64,000 nucleotides of DNA from Apostichopus japonicus (Eukaryota > Echinodermata > Holothuroidea > Aspidochirotida > Stichopodidae), in NCBI RefSeq assembly GCF_037975245.1, contig NC_092580.1:25023501-25087500 (forward strand), read 5' to 3'. The notes beneath the pieces were generated by a model. It was not told where the DNA came from. It was given only the letters and a program-made list of their open reading frames with translations, and did not search any database. This document shows, piece by piece, positions 41,301 to 54,267 of the stretch (positions within the stretch are counted from its first letter, which is position 1; every line of letters starts with the position of its first letter). Both the position numbers and the translations under genes were made by a program.

Positions 41301-44300
41301 TTACAGCTCCCCGTGTAGGCACTTGCTGTAAAAGCTCGGCAAAAGACGTCATCACCCGGGTTTCGAACCACGGATGCAAAAGAGAGCCTCGATCATCAGC
41401 TCGCACAGTGCGCCAAGCCATCGCGCCACGGTATGGACTGAGATATTAGGTGGATTAACTAATACTTACAGCTCCCCGTGTAGGCACTTGCTGTAAAAGC
41501 TCGGCAAAAGACGTCATCACCCGGGTTTCGAACCACGGATGCAAAAGAGAGCCTCGATCATCAGCTCGCACAGTGCGCCAAGCCATCGCGCCACCGTATG
41601 GACTGAGATATTAGGTGGATTAACTAATACTTACAGCTCCCCGTGTAGGCACTTGCTGTAAAAGCTGGGCAAAAGACGTCATCACCCGGGTTTCGAACCA
41701 CGGATGCAAAAGAGAGCCTCGATCATCAGCTCGCACAGTGCGCCAAGCCTTCGCGCCACGGTATGGACTGAGATATTAGGTGGATTAACTAATACTTACA
41801 GCTCCCCGTGTAGGCACTTGCTGTAAAAGATCGGCAAAAGACGTCATCACCCGGGTTTCGAACCACGGATGCAAAAGAGAGCCTCGATCATCAGCTCGCA
41901 CAGTGCGCCAAGCCATCGCGCCACGGTATGGACTGAGATATTAGGTGGATTAACTAATACTTACAGCTCCCCGTGTAGGCACTTGCTGTAAAAGATCGGC
42001 AAAAGACGTCATCACCCGGGTTTCGAACCACGGATGCAAAAGAGAGCCTCGATCATCAGCTCGCACAGTGCGCCAAGCCATCGCGCCACTGTATGGACTG
42101 AGATATTAGGTGGATTAACTAATACTTACAGCTCCCCGTGTAGGCACTTGCTGTAAAAGATCGGCAAAAGACGTCATCACCCGGGTTTCGAACCACGGAT
42201 GCAAAAGAGAGCCTCGATCATCAGCTCGCACAGTGCGCCAAGCCATCGCGCCACGGTATGGACTGAGATATTAGGTGGATTAACTAATACTTACAGCTCC
42301 CCGTGTAGGCACTTGCTGTAAAAGATCGGCAAAAGACGTCATCACCCGGGTTTCGAACCACGGATGCAAAAGAGAGCCTCGATCATCAGCTCGCACAGTG
42401 CGCCAAGCCATCGCGCCACGGTATGGACTGAGATATTAGGTGGATTAACTAATACTTACAGCTCCCCGTGTAGGCACTTGCTGTAAAAGATCGGCAAAAG
42501 ACGTCATCACCCGGGTTTCGAACCACGGATGCAAAAGAGAGCCTCGATCATCAGCTCGCACAGTGCGCCAAGCCATCGCGCCACGGTATGGACTGAGATA
42601 TTAGGTGGATTAACTAATACTTACAGCTCCCCGTGTAGGCACTTGCTGTAAAAGATCGGCAAAAGACGTCATCACCCGGGTTTCGAACCACGGATGCAAA
42701 AGAGAGCCTCGATCATCAGCTCGCACAGTGCGCCAAGCCATCGCGCCACGGTATGGACTGAGATATTAGGTGGATTAACTAATACTTACAGCTCCCCGTG
42801 TAGGCACTTGCTGTAAAAGATCGGCAAAAGACGTCATCACCCGGGTTTCGAACCACGGATGCAAAAGAGAGCCTCGATCATCAGCTCGCACAGTGCGCCA
42901 AGCCATCGCGCCACGGTATGGACTGAGATATTAGGTGGATTAACTAATACTTACAGCTCCCCGTGTAGGCACTTGCTGTAAAAGATCGGCAAAAGACGTC
43001 ATCACCCGGGTTTCGAACCACGGATGCAAAAGAGAGCCTCGATCATCAGCTCGCACAGTGCGCCAAGCCATCGCGCCACGGTATGGACTGAGATATTAGG
43101 TGGATTAACTAATACTTACAGCTCCCCGTGTAGGCACTTGCTGTAAAAGATCGGCAAAAGACGTCATCACCCGGGTTTCGAACCACGGATGCAAAAGAGA
43201 GCCTCGATCATCAGCTCGCACAGTGCGCCAAGCCATCGCGCCACGGTATGGACTGAGATATTAGGTGGATTAACTAATACTTACAGCTCCCCGTGTAGGC
43301 ACTTGCTGTAAAAGATCGGCAAAAGACGTCATCACCCGGGTTTCGAACCACGGATGCAAAAGAGAGCCTCGATCATCAGCTCGCACAGTGCGCCAAGCCA
43401 TCGCGCCACGGTATGGACTGAGATATTAGGTGGATTAACTAATACTTACAGCTCCCCGTGTAGGCACTTGCGGTAAAAGATCGGCAAAAGACGTCATCAC
43501 CCGGGTTTCGAACCACGGATGCAAAAGAGAGCCTCGATCATCAGCTCGCACAGTGCGCCAAGCCATCGCGCCACGGTATGGACTGAGATATTAGGTGGAT
43601 TAACTAATACTTACAGCTCCCCGTGTAGGCACTTGCGGTAAAAGATCGGCAAAAGACGTCATCACCCGGGTTTCGAACCACGGATGCAAAAGAGAGCCTC
43701 GATCATCAGCTCGCACAGTGCGCCAAGCCATCGCGCCACGGTATGGACTGAGATATTAGGTGGATTAACTAATACTTACAGCTCCCCGTGTAGGCACTTG
43801 CTGTAAAAGATCGGCAAAAGACGTCATCACCCGGGTTTCGAACCACGGATGCAAAAGAGAGCCTCGATCATCAGCTCGCACAGTGCGCCAAGCCATCGCG
43901 CCACGGTATGGACTGAGATATTAGGTGGATTAACTAATACTTACAGCTCCCCGTGTAGGCACTTGCTGTAAAAGATCGGCAAAAGACGTCATCACCCGGG
44001 TTTCGAACCACGGATGCAAAAGAGAGCCTCGATCATCAGCTCGCACAGTGCGCCAAGCCATCGCGCCACGGTATGGACTGAGATATTAGGTGGATTAACT
44101 AATACTTACAGCTCCCCGTGTAGGCACTTGCTGTAAAAGATCGGCAAAAGACGTCATCACCCGGGTTTCGAACCACGGATGCAAAAGAGAGCCTCGATCA
44201 TCAGCTCGCACAGTGCGCCAAGCCATCGCGCCACGGTATGGACTGAGATATTAGGTGGATTAACTAATACTTACAGCTCCCCGTGTAGGCACTTGCTGTA

Positions 44301-47300
44301 AAAGATCGGCAAAAGACGTCATCACCCGGGTTTCGAACCACGGATGCAAAAGAGAGCCTCGATCATCAGCTCGCACAGTGCGCCAAGCCATCGCGCCACG
44401 GTATGGACTGAGATATTAGGTGGATTAACTAATACTTACAGCTCCCCGTGTAGGCACTTGCTGTAAAAGATCGGCAAAAGACGTCATCACCCGGGTTTCG
44501 AACCACGGATGCAAAAGAGAGCCTCGATCATCAGCTCGCACAGTGCGCCAAGCCATCGCGCCACGGTATGGACTGAGATATTAGGTGGATTAACTAATAC
44601 TTACAGCTCCCCGTGTAGGCACTTGCTGTAAAAGATCGGCAAAAGACGTCATCACCCGGGTTTCGAACCACGGATGCAAAAGAGAGCCTCGATCATCAGC
44701 TCGCACAGTGCGCCAAGCCATCGCGCCACGGTATGGACTGAGATATTAGGTGGATTAACTAATACTTACAGCTCCCCGTGTAGGCACTTGCTGTAAAAGA
44801 TCGGCAAAAGACGTCATCACCCGGGTTTCGAACCACGGATGCAAAAGAGAGCCTCGATCATCAGCTCGCACAGTGCGCCAAGCCATCGCGCCACGGTATG
44901 GACTGAGATATTAGGTGGATTAACTAATACTTACAGCTCCCCGTGTAGGCACTTGCTGTAAAAGATCGGCAAAAGACGTCATCACCCGGGTTTCGAACCA
45001 CGGATGCAAAAGAGAGCCTCGATCATCAGCTCGCACAGTGCGCCAAGCCATCGCGCCACGGTATGGACTGAGATATTAGGTGGATTAACTAATACTTACA
45101 GCTCCCCGTGTAGGCACTTGCTGTAAAAGATCGGCAAAAGACGTCATCACCCGGGTTTCGAACCACGGATGCAAAAGAGAGCCTCGATCATCAGCTCGCA
45201 CAGTGCGCCAAGCCATCGCGCCACGGTATGGACTGAGATATTAGGTGGATTAACTAATACTTACAGCTCCCCGTGTAGGCACTTGCTGTAAAAGATCGGC
45301 AAAAGACGTCATCACCCGGGTTTCGAACCACGGATGCAAAAGAGAGCCTCGATCATCAGCTCGCACAGTGCGCCAAGCCATCGCGCCACGGTATGGACTG
45401 AGATATTAGGTGGATTAACTAATACTTACAGCTCCCCGTGTAGGCACTTGCGGTAAAAGATCGGCAAAAGACGTCATCACCCGGGTTTCGAACCACGGAT
45501 GCAAAAGAGAGTCTCGATCATCAGCTCGCACAGTGCGCCAAGCCATCGCGCCACTGTATGGACTGAGATATTAGGTGGATTAACTAATACTTACAGCTCC
45601 CCGTGTAGGCACTTGCTGTAAAAGATCGGCAAAATACGTCATCACCCGGGGTTCGAACCACGGATGCAAAAGAGAGTCTCGATCATCAGCTCGCACAGTG
45701 CGCCAAGCCATCGCGCCACTGTATGGACTGAGATATTAGGTGGATTAACTAATACTTACAGCTCCCCGTGTAGGCACTTGCTGTAAAAGATCGGCAAAAG
45801 ACGTCATCACCCGGGTTTCGAACCACGGATGCAAAAGAGAGTCTCGATCATCAGCTCGCACAGTGCGCCAAGCCATCGCGCCACTGTATGGACTGAGATA
45901 TTAGGTGGATTAACTAATACTTTCAGCTCCCCGTGTAGGCACTTGCTGTAAAAGATCGGCAAAAGACGTCATCACCCGGGTTTCGAACCACGGATGCAAA
46001 AGAGAGCCTCGATCATCAGCTCGCACAGTGCGCCAAGCCATCGCGCCACTGTATGGACTGAGATATTAGGTGGATTAACTAATACTTACAGCTCCCCGTG
46101 TAGGCACTTGCTGTAAAAGATCGGCAAAAGACGTCATCACCCGGGTTTCGAACCACGGATGCAAAAGAGAGTCTCGATCATCAGCTCGCACAGTGCGCCA
46201 AGCCATCGCGCCACGGTATGGACTGAGATATTAGGTGGATTAACTAATACTTACAGCTCCCCGTGTAGGCACTTGCGGTAAAAGATCGGCAAAAGACGTC
46301 ATCACCCGGGGTTTCGAACCACGGATGCAAAAGAGAGTCTCGATCATCAGCTCGCACAGTGCGCCAAGCCATCGCGCCACTGTATGGACTGAGATATTAG
46401 GTGGATTAACTAATACTTACAGCTCCCCGTGTAGGCACTTGCGGTAAAAGATCGGCAAAAGACGTCATCACCCGGGGTTTCGAACCACGGATGCAAAAGA
46501 GAGTCTCGATCATCAGCTCGCACAGTGCGCCAAGCCATCGCGCCACTGTATGGACTGAGATATTAGGTGGATTAACTAATACTTACAGCTCCCCGTGTAG
46601 GCACTTGCTGTAAAAGATCGGCAAAAGACGTCATCACCCGGGTTTCGAACCACGGATGCAAAAGAGAGTCTCGATCATCAGCTCGCACAGTGCGCCAAGC
46701 CATCGCGCCACTGTATGGACTGAGATATTAGGTGGATTAACTAATACTTACAGCTCCCCGTGTAGGCACTTGCTGTAAAAGATCGGCAAAAGACGTCATC
46801 ACCCGGGTTTCGAACCACGGATGCAAAAGAGAGTCTCGATCATCAGCTCGCACAGTGCGCCAAGCCATCGCGCCACTGTATGGACTGAGATATTAGGTGG
46901 ATTAACTAATACTTACAGCTCCCCGTGTAGGCACTTGCGGTAAAAGATCGGCAAAAGACGTCATCACCCGGGGTTTCGAACCACGGATGCAAAAGAGAGT
47001 CTCGATCATCAGCTCGCACAGTGCGCCAAGCCATCGCGCCACTGTATGGACTGAGATATTAGGTGGATTAACTAATACTTACAGCTCCCCGTGTAGGCAC
47101 TTGCTGTAAAAGATCGGCAAAAGACGTCATCACCCGGGTTTCGAACCACGGATGCAAAAGAGAGCCTCGATCATCAGCTCGCACAGTGCGCCAAGCCATC
47201 GCGCCACTGTATGGACTGAGATATTAGGTGGATTAACTAATACTTACAGCTCCCCGTCTAGGCACTTGCGGTAAAAGATCGGCAAAAGACGTCATCACCC

Positions 47301-47699
47301 GGGGTTTCGAACCACGGATGCAAAAGAGAGTCTCGATCATCAGCTCGCACAGTGCGCCAAGCCATCGCGCCACGGTATGGACTGAGCTATTAGGTGGATT
47401 AACTAATACTTACAGCTCCCCGTCTAGGCACTTGCGGTAAAAGATCGGCAAAAGACGTCATCACCCGGGGTTTCGAACCACGGATGCAAAAGAGAGTCTC
47501 GATCATCAGCTCGCACAGTGCGCCAAGCCATCGCGCCACGGTATGGACTGAGCTATTAGGTGGATTAACTAATACTTACAGCTCCCCGTCTAGGCACTTG
47601 CGGTAAAAGATCGGCAAAAGACGTCATCACCCGGGGTTTCGAACCACGGATGCAAAAGAGAGTCTCGATCATCAGCTCGCACAGTGCGCCAAGCCATCG

Positions 47700-50600
47700 C
47701 GCCACTGTATGGACTGAGCTATTAGGTGGATTAACTAATACTTACAGCTCCCCGTGTAGGCACTTGCTGTAAAAGATCGGCAAAAGACGTCATCACCCGG
47801 GGTTTCGAACCACGGATGCAAAAGAGAGTCTCGATCATCAGCTCGCACAGTGCGCCAAGCCATCGCGCCACTGTATGGACTGAGCTATTAGGTGGATTAA
47901 CTAATACTTACAGCTCCCCGTGTAGGCACTTGCTGTAAAAGATCGGCAAAAGACGTCATCACCCGGGGTTCGAACCACGGATGCAAAAGAGAGTCTCGAT
48001 CATCAGCTCGCACAGTGCGCCAAGCCATCGCGCCACTGTATGGACTGAGATATTATGTGGATTAACTAATACTTACATCTCCCCGTGTAGGCAATTGCTG
48101 TAAAACATCGGCAAAAGACGTCATCACCCGGGGTTCGAACCACGGATGCAAAAGAGAGTCTCGATCATCAGCTCGCACAGTGCGCCAAGCCATCGCGCCA
48201 CTGTATGGACTGAGATATTAGGTGGATTAACTAATACTTACAGCTCCCCGTGTAGGCACTTGCTGTAAAAGATCGGCAAAATACGTCATCACCCGGGGTT
48301 CGAACCACGGATGCAAAAGAGAGTCTCGATCATCAGCTCGTACATTGAAGGCACTTGCTGTAAAAGATCGGCAAAAGACGTCATCACCCGGGGTTCGAAC
48401 CACGGATGCAAAAGAGAGTCTCGATCATCAACTCGTACAGTGCGCCAAGCCATTGCGCCATTGTATGGACTGAGATATAAGGTGGATTAACTGATTCTTA
48501 CAGCTCCCCGTGTAGGCACTTGCTGTAAAAGATCGGCAAAAGACGTCATCACCGGGGTTCGAACCACGGATGCAAAAGAGAGTCTCGATCATCAGCTCGT
48601 AAATTGCGCCAAGCTATCGCGCCACTGTATGGACTGAGATATTAGGTGGATTAACTAATACTTACAGCTCCCCGTCTAGGCACTTGCTGTAAAAGATCGG
48701 CAAAAGACGTCATCACCCGGGGTTCGAACCACGGATGCAAAAGAGAGTCTCGATCATCAGCTCGTACAGTGCGCCAAGCCATCGCGCCACTGTATGGACT
48801 GAGATATTAGGTGGATTAACTAATACTTACAGCTTCCCGTGTAGGCACTTGCTGTAAAAGATCGGCAAAATACGTCGTCACCCGGGGTTCGAACAACGAA
48901 TGCAAAAGAGAGTCTCGATCATCAGCTCGTACAGTGCGCCAAGCCATCGCGCCACTGTATGGACTGAGATATTAGGTGGATTAACTAATACTTACAGCTT
49001 CCCGTGTAGGCACTTGCTGTAAAAGATCGGCAAAAGACGTCATCACCCGGGTTTCGAACCACGGATGCAAAAGAGAGTCTCGAAGATCAGCTCGTACATT
49101 GAAGGCACTTGCTGTAAAAGATCGGCAAAAGACGTCATCACCCGGGGTTCGAACCACGGATGCAAAAGAGAGTCTCGATCATCAACTCGTACAGTGCGCC
49201 AAGCCATTGCGCCACTGTATGGACTGAGATATTAGGTGGATTAACTAATTCTTACAGCTCCCCGTGTAGGCACTTGCTGTAAAAGATCGGCAAAAGACGT
49301 CATCACCCGGGGTTCGAACCACGGATGCAAAAGAGAGTCTCGATCATCAGCTCGTAAATTGCGCCAAGCTATCGCGCCACTGTATGGACTGAGATATTAG
49401 GTGGATTAACTAATACTTACAGCTCCCCGTCTAGGCACTTGCTGTAAAAGATCGGCAAAAGACGTCATCACCCGGGGTTCGAACCACGGATGCAAAAGAG
49501 AGTCTCGATCATCAGCTCGTACAGTGCGCCAAGCCATCGCGCCACTGTATGGACTGAGATATTAGGTGGATTAACTAATACTTACAGCTTCCCGTGTAGG
49601 CACTTGCTGTAAAAGATCGGCAAAATACGTCGTCACCCGGGGTTCGAACCACGAATGCAAAAGAGAGTCTCGATCATCAGCTCGTACAGTGCGCCAAGCC
49701 ATCGCGCCACTGTATGGACTGAGATATTAGGTGGATTAACTAATACTTACAGCTCCCCGTGTAGGCACTTGCTGTAAAAGATCGGCAAAAGACGTCATCA
49801 CCCGGGGTTCGAACCACGAATGCAAAAGAGAGTCTCGATCATCAGCTCGTACAGTGTAGGCACTTGCTGTAAAAGATCGGCAAAAAACGTCATCACCGGG
49901 TTTCGAACCACGGAATCAAAAGAGAGTCTCGATCATCAGCTCGTACAGTGCGCCAAGCTATCGCGCCACTGTATGGACTGAGATATTAGGTGGATTAACT
50001 AATACTTACAGCTCCCCGTGTAGGCACTTGCTGTAAAAGATCGGCAAAAGACGTCATCACCCGGGGTTCGAACCACGGATGCAAAAGAGAGTCTCGATCA
50101 TCAGCTCGCACAGTGCGCCAAGCCATCGCGCCACTGTATGGACTGAGATATTAGGTGGATTAACTAATACTTACAGCTCCCCGTGTAGGCACTTGCTGTA
50201 AAAGATCGGCAAAAGACGTCATCACCCGGGGTTCGAACCACGGATGCAAAAGAGAGTCTCGATCATCAGCTCGCACAGTGCGCCAAGCCATCGCGCCACT
50301 GTATGGACTGAGATATTAGGTGGATTAACTAATACTTACAGCTCCCAGTGTAGGCACTTGCTGTAAAAGATCGGTAAAAGACGTCATCACCCGGGTTTCG
50401 AACCACGGATGCAAAAGAGAGTCTCGATCATCAGCTCGCACAGTGCGCCAAGCCATCGCGCCACTGTATGGACTGAGATATTAGGTGGATTAACTAATAC
50501 TTACAGCTCCCCGTGTAGGCACTTGATGTAAAAGATCGGCAAAAGACGTCATCACCCGGGGTTCGAACCACGGATGCAAAAGAGAGTCCCGATCATCGGC

Positions 50601-51340
50601 TCGCACAGTGCGCCAAGCCATCGCGCCACTGTATGGACTGAGATATTAGGTGGATTAACTAATACTTACAGCTCCCCGTGTAGGCACTTGCTGTAAAAGA
50701 TCGGCAAAAGACGTCATCACCCGGGGTTCGAACCACGGATGCAAAAGAGAGTCTCGATCATCAGCTCGCACAGTGCGCCAAGCCATCGCGCCACTGTATG
50801 GACTGAGATATTAGGTGGATTAACTAATACTTACAGCTCCCCGTGTAGGCACTTGCTGTAAAAGATCGGCAAAATACGTCATCACCCGGGGTTCGAACCA
50901 CGGATGCAAAAGAGAGTCTCGATCATCAGCTCGCACAGTGCCATCGCGCCACTGTATGGACTGAGATATTAGGTGGATTAACTAATACTTACAGCTCCCC
51001 GTGTAGGCACTTGCTGTAAAAGATCGGCAAAAGACGTCATCACCCGGGGTTCGAACCACGGATGCAAAAGAGAGTCTCGATCGTCAGCTCGCACAGTGCG
51101 CCAAGCCATCGCGCCACTGTATGGACTGAGATATTAGGTGGATTAACTAATACTTACAGCTCCCCGTGTAGGCACTTGCTGTAAAAGATCGGCAAAAGAC
51201 GTCATCACCCGGGTTTCGAACCACGGATGCAAAAGAGAGTCTCGATCATCAGCTCGCACAGTGCGCCAAGCCATCGCGCCACTGTATGGACTGAGATATT
51301 AGGTGGATTAACTAATACTTACAGCTCCCCGTGTAGGCAC
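47700..51340. repeat. 6.4-kb-spaced higher-order repeat, left copy
   Basis: Rare markers here recur 6,386 bp downstream: tattatgtgg at 48051 and 54437, tacattgaag at 48341 and 54727, cgaagatcag at 49081 and 55467. The offset becomes 6,385 and then 6,392 toward the end, explained by a missing C in the right copy and a 7-bp deletion in the left copy near 50937. Homology appears to end near 51340, where cggtaaaag appears only in this copy. Confidence 0.85.
48341..49860. repeat. Truncated satellite units
   Basis: Three units lose about 70 bp. At 48341 and 49095 tacatt is followed directly by gaaggcacttg. At 49851 acagtg is followed directly by taggcacttg, so the gtg at the end of one unit is joined to the gtg of ccccgtg inside the next, leaving a unit of about 95 bp. 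The same three junctions recur at 54727, 55481 and 56236 as part of the 6.4-kb duplication. The lost stretch contains the A-box-like segment. Confidence 0.8.
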
Positions 51341-52453
51341 TTGCGGTAAAAGATCGGCAAAAGACGTCATCACCCGGGGTTTCGAACCACGGATGCAAAA
51401 GAGAGTCTCGATCATCAGCTCGCACAGTGCGCCAAGCCATCGCGCCACTGTATGGACTGAGATATTAGGTGGATTAACTAATACTTACAGCTCCCCGTGT
51501 AGGCACTTGCTGTAAAAGATCGGCAAAAGACGTCATCACCCGGGTTTCGAACCACGGATGCAAAAGAGAGCCTCGATCATCAGCTCGCACAGTGCGCCAA
51601 GCCATCGCGCCACTGTATGGACTGAGATATTAGGTGGATTAACTAATACTTACAGCTCCCCGTCTAGGCACTTGCGGTAAAAGATCGGCAAAAGACGTCA
51701 TCACCCGGGGTTTCGAACCACGGATGCAAAAGAGAGTCTCGATCATCAGCTCGCACAGTGCGCCAAGCCATCGCGCCACGGTATGGACTGAGCTATTAGG
51801 TGGATTAACTAATACTTACAGCTCCCCGTCTAGGCACTTGCGGTAAAAGATCGGCAAAAGACGTCATCACCCGGGGTTTCGAACCACGGATGCAAAAGAG
51901 AGTCTCGATCATCAGCTCGCACAGTGCGCCAAGCCATCGCGCCACGGTATGGACTGAGCTATTAGGTGGATTAACTAATACTTACAGCTCCCCGTGTAGG
52001 CACTTGCGGTAAAAGATCGGCAAAAGACGTCATCACCCGGGGTTTCGAACCACGGATGCAAAAGAGAGTCTCGATCATCAGCTCGCACAGTGCGCCAAGC
52101 CATCGCGCCACTGTATGGACTGAGCTATTAGGTGGATTAACTAATACTTACAGCTCCCCGTGTAGGCACTTGCGGTAAAAGATCGGCAAAAGACGTCATC
52201 ACCCGGGGTTTCGAACCACGGATGCAAAAGAGAGTCTCGATCATCAGCTCGCACAGTGCGCCAAGCCATCGCGCCACTGTATGGACTGAGCTATTAGGTG
52301 GATTAACTAATACTTACAGCTCCCCGTGTAGGCACTTGCTGTAAAAGATCGGCAAAAGACGTCATCACCCGGGGTTTCGAACCACGGATGCAAAAGAGAG
52401 TCTCGATCATCAGCTCGCACAGTGCGCCAAGCCATCGCGCCACGGTATGGACT
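50640..52453. repeat. 1,814-bp higher-order repeat, copy 1
   Basis: This block of about 11 units is followed immediately by a second copy. Rare markers recur at exactly +1,814: aaaatacgtc at 50871 and 52685, the 7-bp-deleted agtgccatcg at 50937 and 52751, tcgtcagc at 51081 and 52895, and tccccgtcta at 51657 and 53471. Ends were placed where unit position 17 differs between copies (about 50625 versus 52439), so they are good to about one unit. Confidence 0.85.
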
Positions 52454-54267
52454 GAGATATTAGGTGGATTAACTAATACTTACAGCTCCCCGTGTAGGCA
52501 CTTGCTGTAAAAGATCGGCAAAAGACGTCATCACCCGGGGTTCGAACCACGGATGCAAAAGAGAGTCTCGATCATCAGCTCGCACAGTGCGCCAAGCCAT
52601 CGCGCCACTGTATGGACTGAGATATTAGGTGGATTAACTAATACTTACAGCTCCCCGTGTAGGCACTTGCTGTAAAAGATCGGCAAAATACGTCATCACC
52701 CGGGGTTCGAACCACGGATGCAAAAGAGAGTCTCGATCATCAGCTCGCACAGTGCCATCGCGCCACTGTATGGACTGAGATATTAGGTGGATTAACTAAT
52801 ACTTACAGCTCCCCGTGTAGGCACTTGCTGTAAAAGATCGGCAAAAGACGTCATCACCCGGGGTTCGAACCACGGATGCAAAAGAGAGTCTCGATCGTCA
52901 GCTCGCACAGTGCGCCAAGCCATCGCGCCACTGTATGGACTGAGATATTAGGTGGATTAACTAATACTTACAGCTCCCCGTGTAGGCACTTGCTGTAAAA
53001 GATCGGCAAAAGACGTCATCACCCGGGTTTCGAACCACGGATGCAAAAGAGAGTCTCGATCATCAGCTCGCACAGTGCGCCAAGCCATCGCGCCACTGTA
53101 TGGACTGAGATATTAGGTGGATTAACTAATACTTACAGCTCCCCGTGTAGGCACTTGCGGTAAAAGATCGGCAAAAGACGTCATCACCCGGGGTTTCGAA
53201 CCACGGATGCAAAAGAGAGTCTCGATCATCAGCTCGCACAGTGCGCCAAGCCATCGCGCCACTGTATGGACTGAGATATTAGGTGGATTAACTAATACTT
53301 ACAGCTCCCCGTGTAGGCACTTGCTGTAAAAGATCGGCAAAAGACGTCATCACCCGGGTTTCGAACCACGGATGCAAAAGAGAGCCTCGATCATCAGCTC
53401 GCACAGTGCGCCAAGCCATCGCGCCACTGTATGGACTGAGATATTAGGTGGATTAACTAATACTTACAGCTCCCCGTCTAGGCACTTGCGGTAAAAGATC
53501 GGCAAAAGACGTCATCACCCGGGGTTTCGAACCACGGATGCAAAAGAGAGTCTCGATCATCAGCTCGCACAGTGCGCCAAGCCATCGCGCCACGGTATGG
53601 ACTGAGCTATTAGGTGGATTAACTAATACTTACAGCTCCCCGTCTAGGCACTTGCGGTAAAAGATCGGCAAAAGACGTCATCACCCGGGGTTTCGAACCA
53701 CGGATGCAAAAGAGAGTCTCGATCATCAGCTCGCACAGTGCGCCAAGCCATCGCGCCACGGTATGGACTGAGCTATTAGGTGGATTAACTAATACTTACA
53801 GCTCCCCGTGTAGGCACTTGCGGTAAAAGATCGGCAAAAGACGTCATCACCCGGGGTTTCGAACCACGGATGCAAAAGAGAGTCTCGATCATCAGCTCGC
53901 ACAGTGCGCCAAGCCATCGCGCCACTGTATGGACTGAGCTATTAGGTGGATTAACTAATACTTACAGCTCCCCGTGTAGGCACTTGCGGTAAAAGATCGG
54001 CAAAAGACGTCATCACCCGGGGTTTCGAACCACGGATGCAAAAGAGAGTCTCGATCATCAGCTCGCACAGTGCGCCAAGCCATCGCGCCACTGTATGGAC
54101 TGAGCTATTAGGTGGATTAACTAATACTTACAGCTCCCCGTGTAGGCACTTGCTGTAAAAGATCGGCAAAAGACGTCATCACCCGGGGTTTCGAACCACG
54201 GATGCAAAAGAGAGTCTCGATCATCAGCTCGCACAGTGCGCCAAGCCATCGCGCCACTGTATGGACT
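52454..54267. repeat. 1,814-bp higher-order repeat, copy 2
   Basis: This is the second tandem copy of the 50640-52453 block. It carries the same ordered markers, including the unit with gagcctc, two units with ccgtcta, then cggtaaaag units with gagct. I found no difference at the diagnostic sites compared. Its right end is set where gagct with gccactg replaces gagat with gccacgg. Confidence 0.85.

Larger units (their letters stand above)
1..45510. repeat. Homogenised core of the satellite array
   Basis: Units here are almost identical and carry gagcctc, gctcgcac and, nearly always, the cccgggtttcgaacc form of the B-box region. The commonest variable site is unit position 17, G or T (gccacGgta versus gccacTgta), which switches in blocks. 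Private changes are sparse, for example tgtaattg near 6519, gaaccgcgg near 11178, catcacgcc near 19313, ccctggtttcg near 30136 and gcgctactg near 33837. Such uniformity over 45 kb fits recent amplification or active homogenisation by unequal exchange. The boundary is set where gagTctc first replaces gagCctc, near 45512. Confidence 0.85.
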
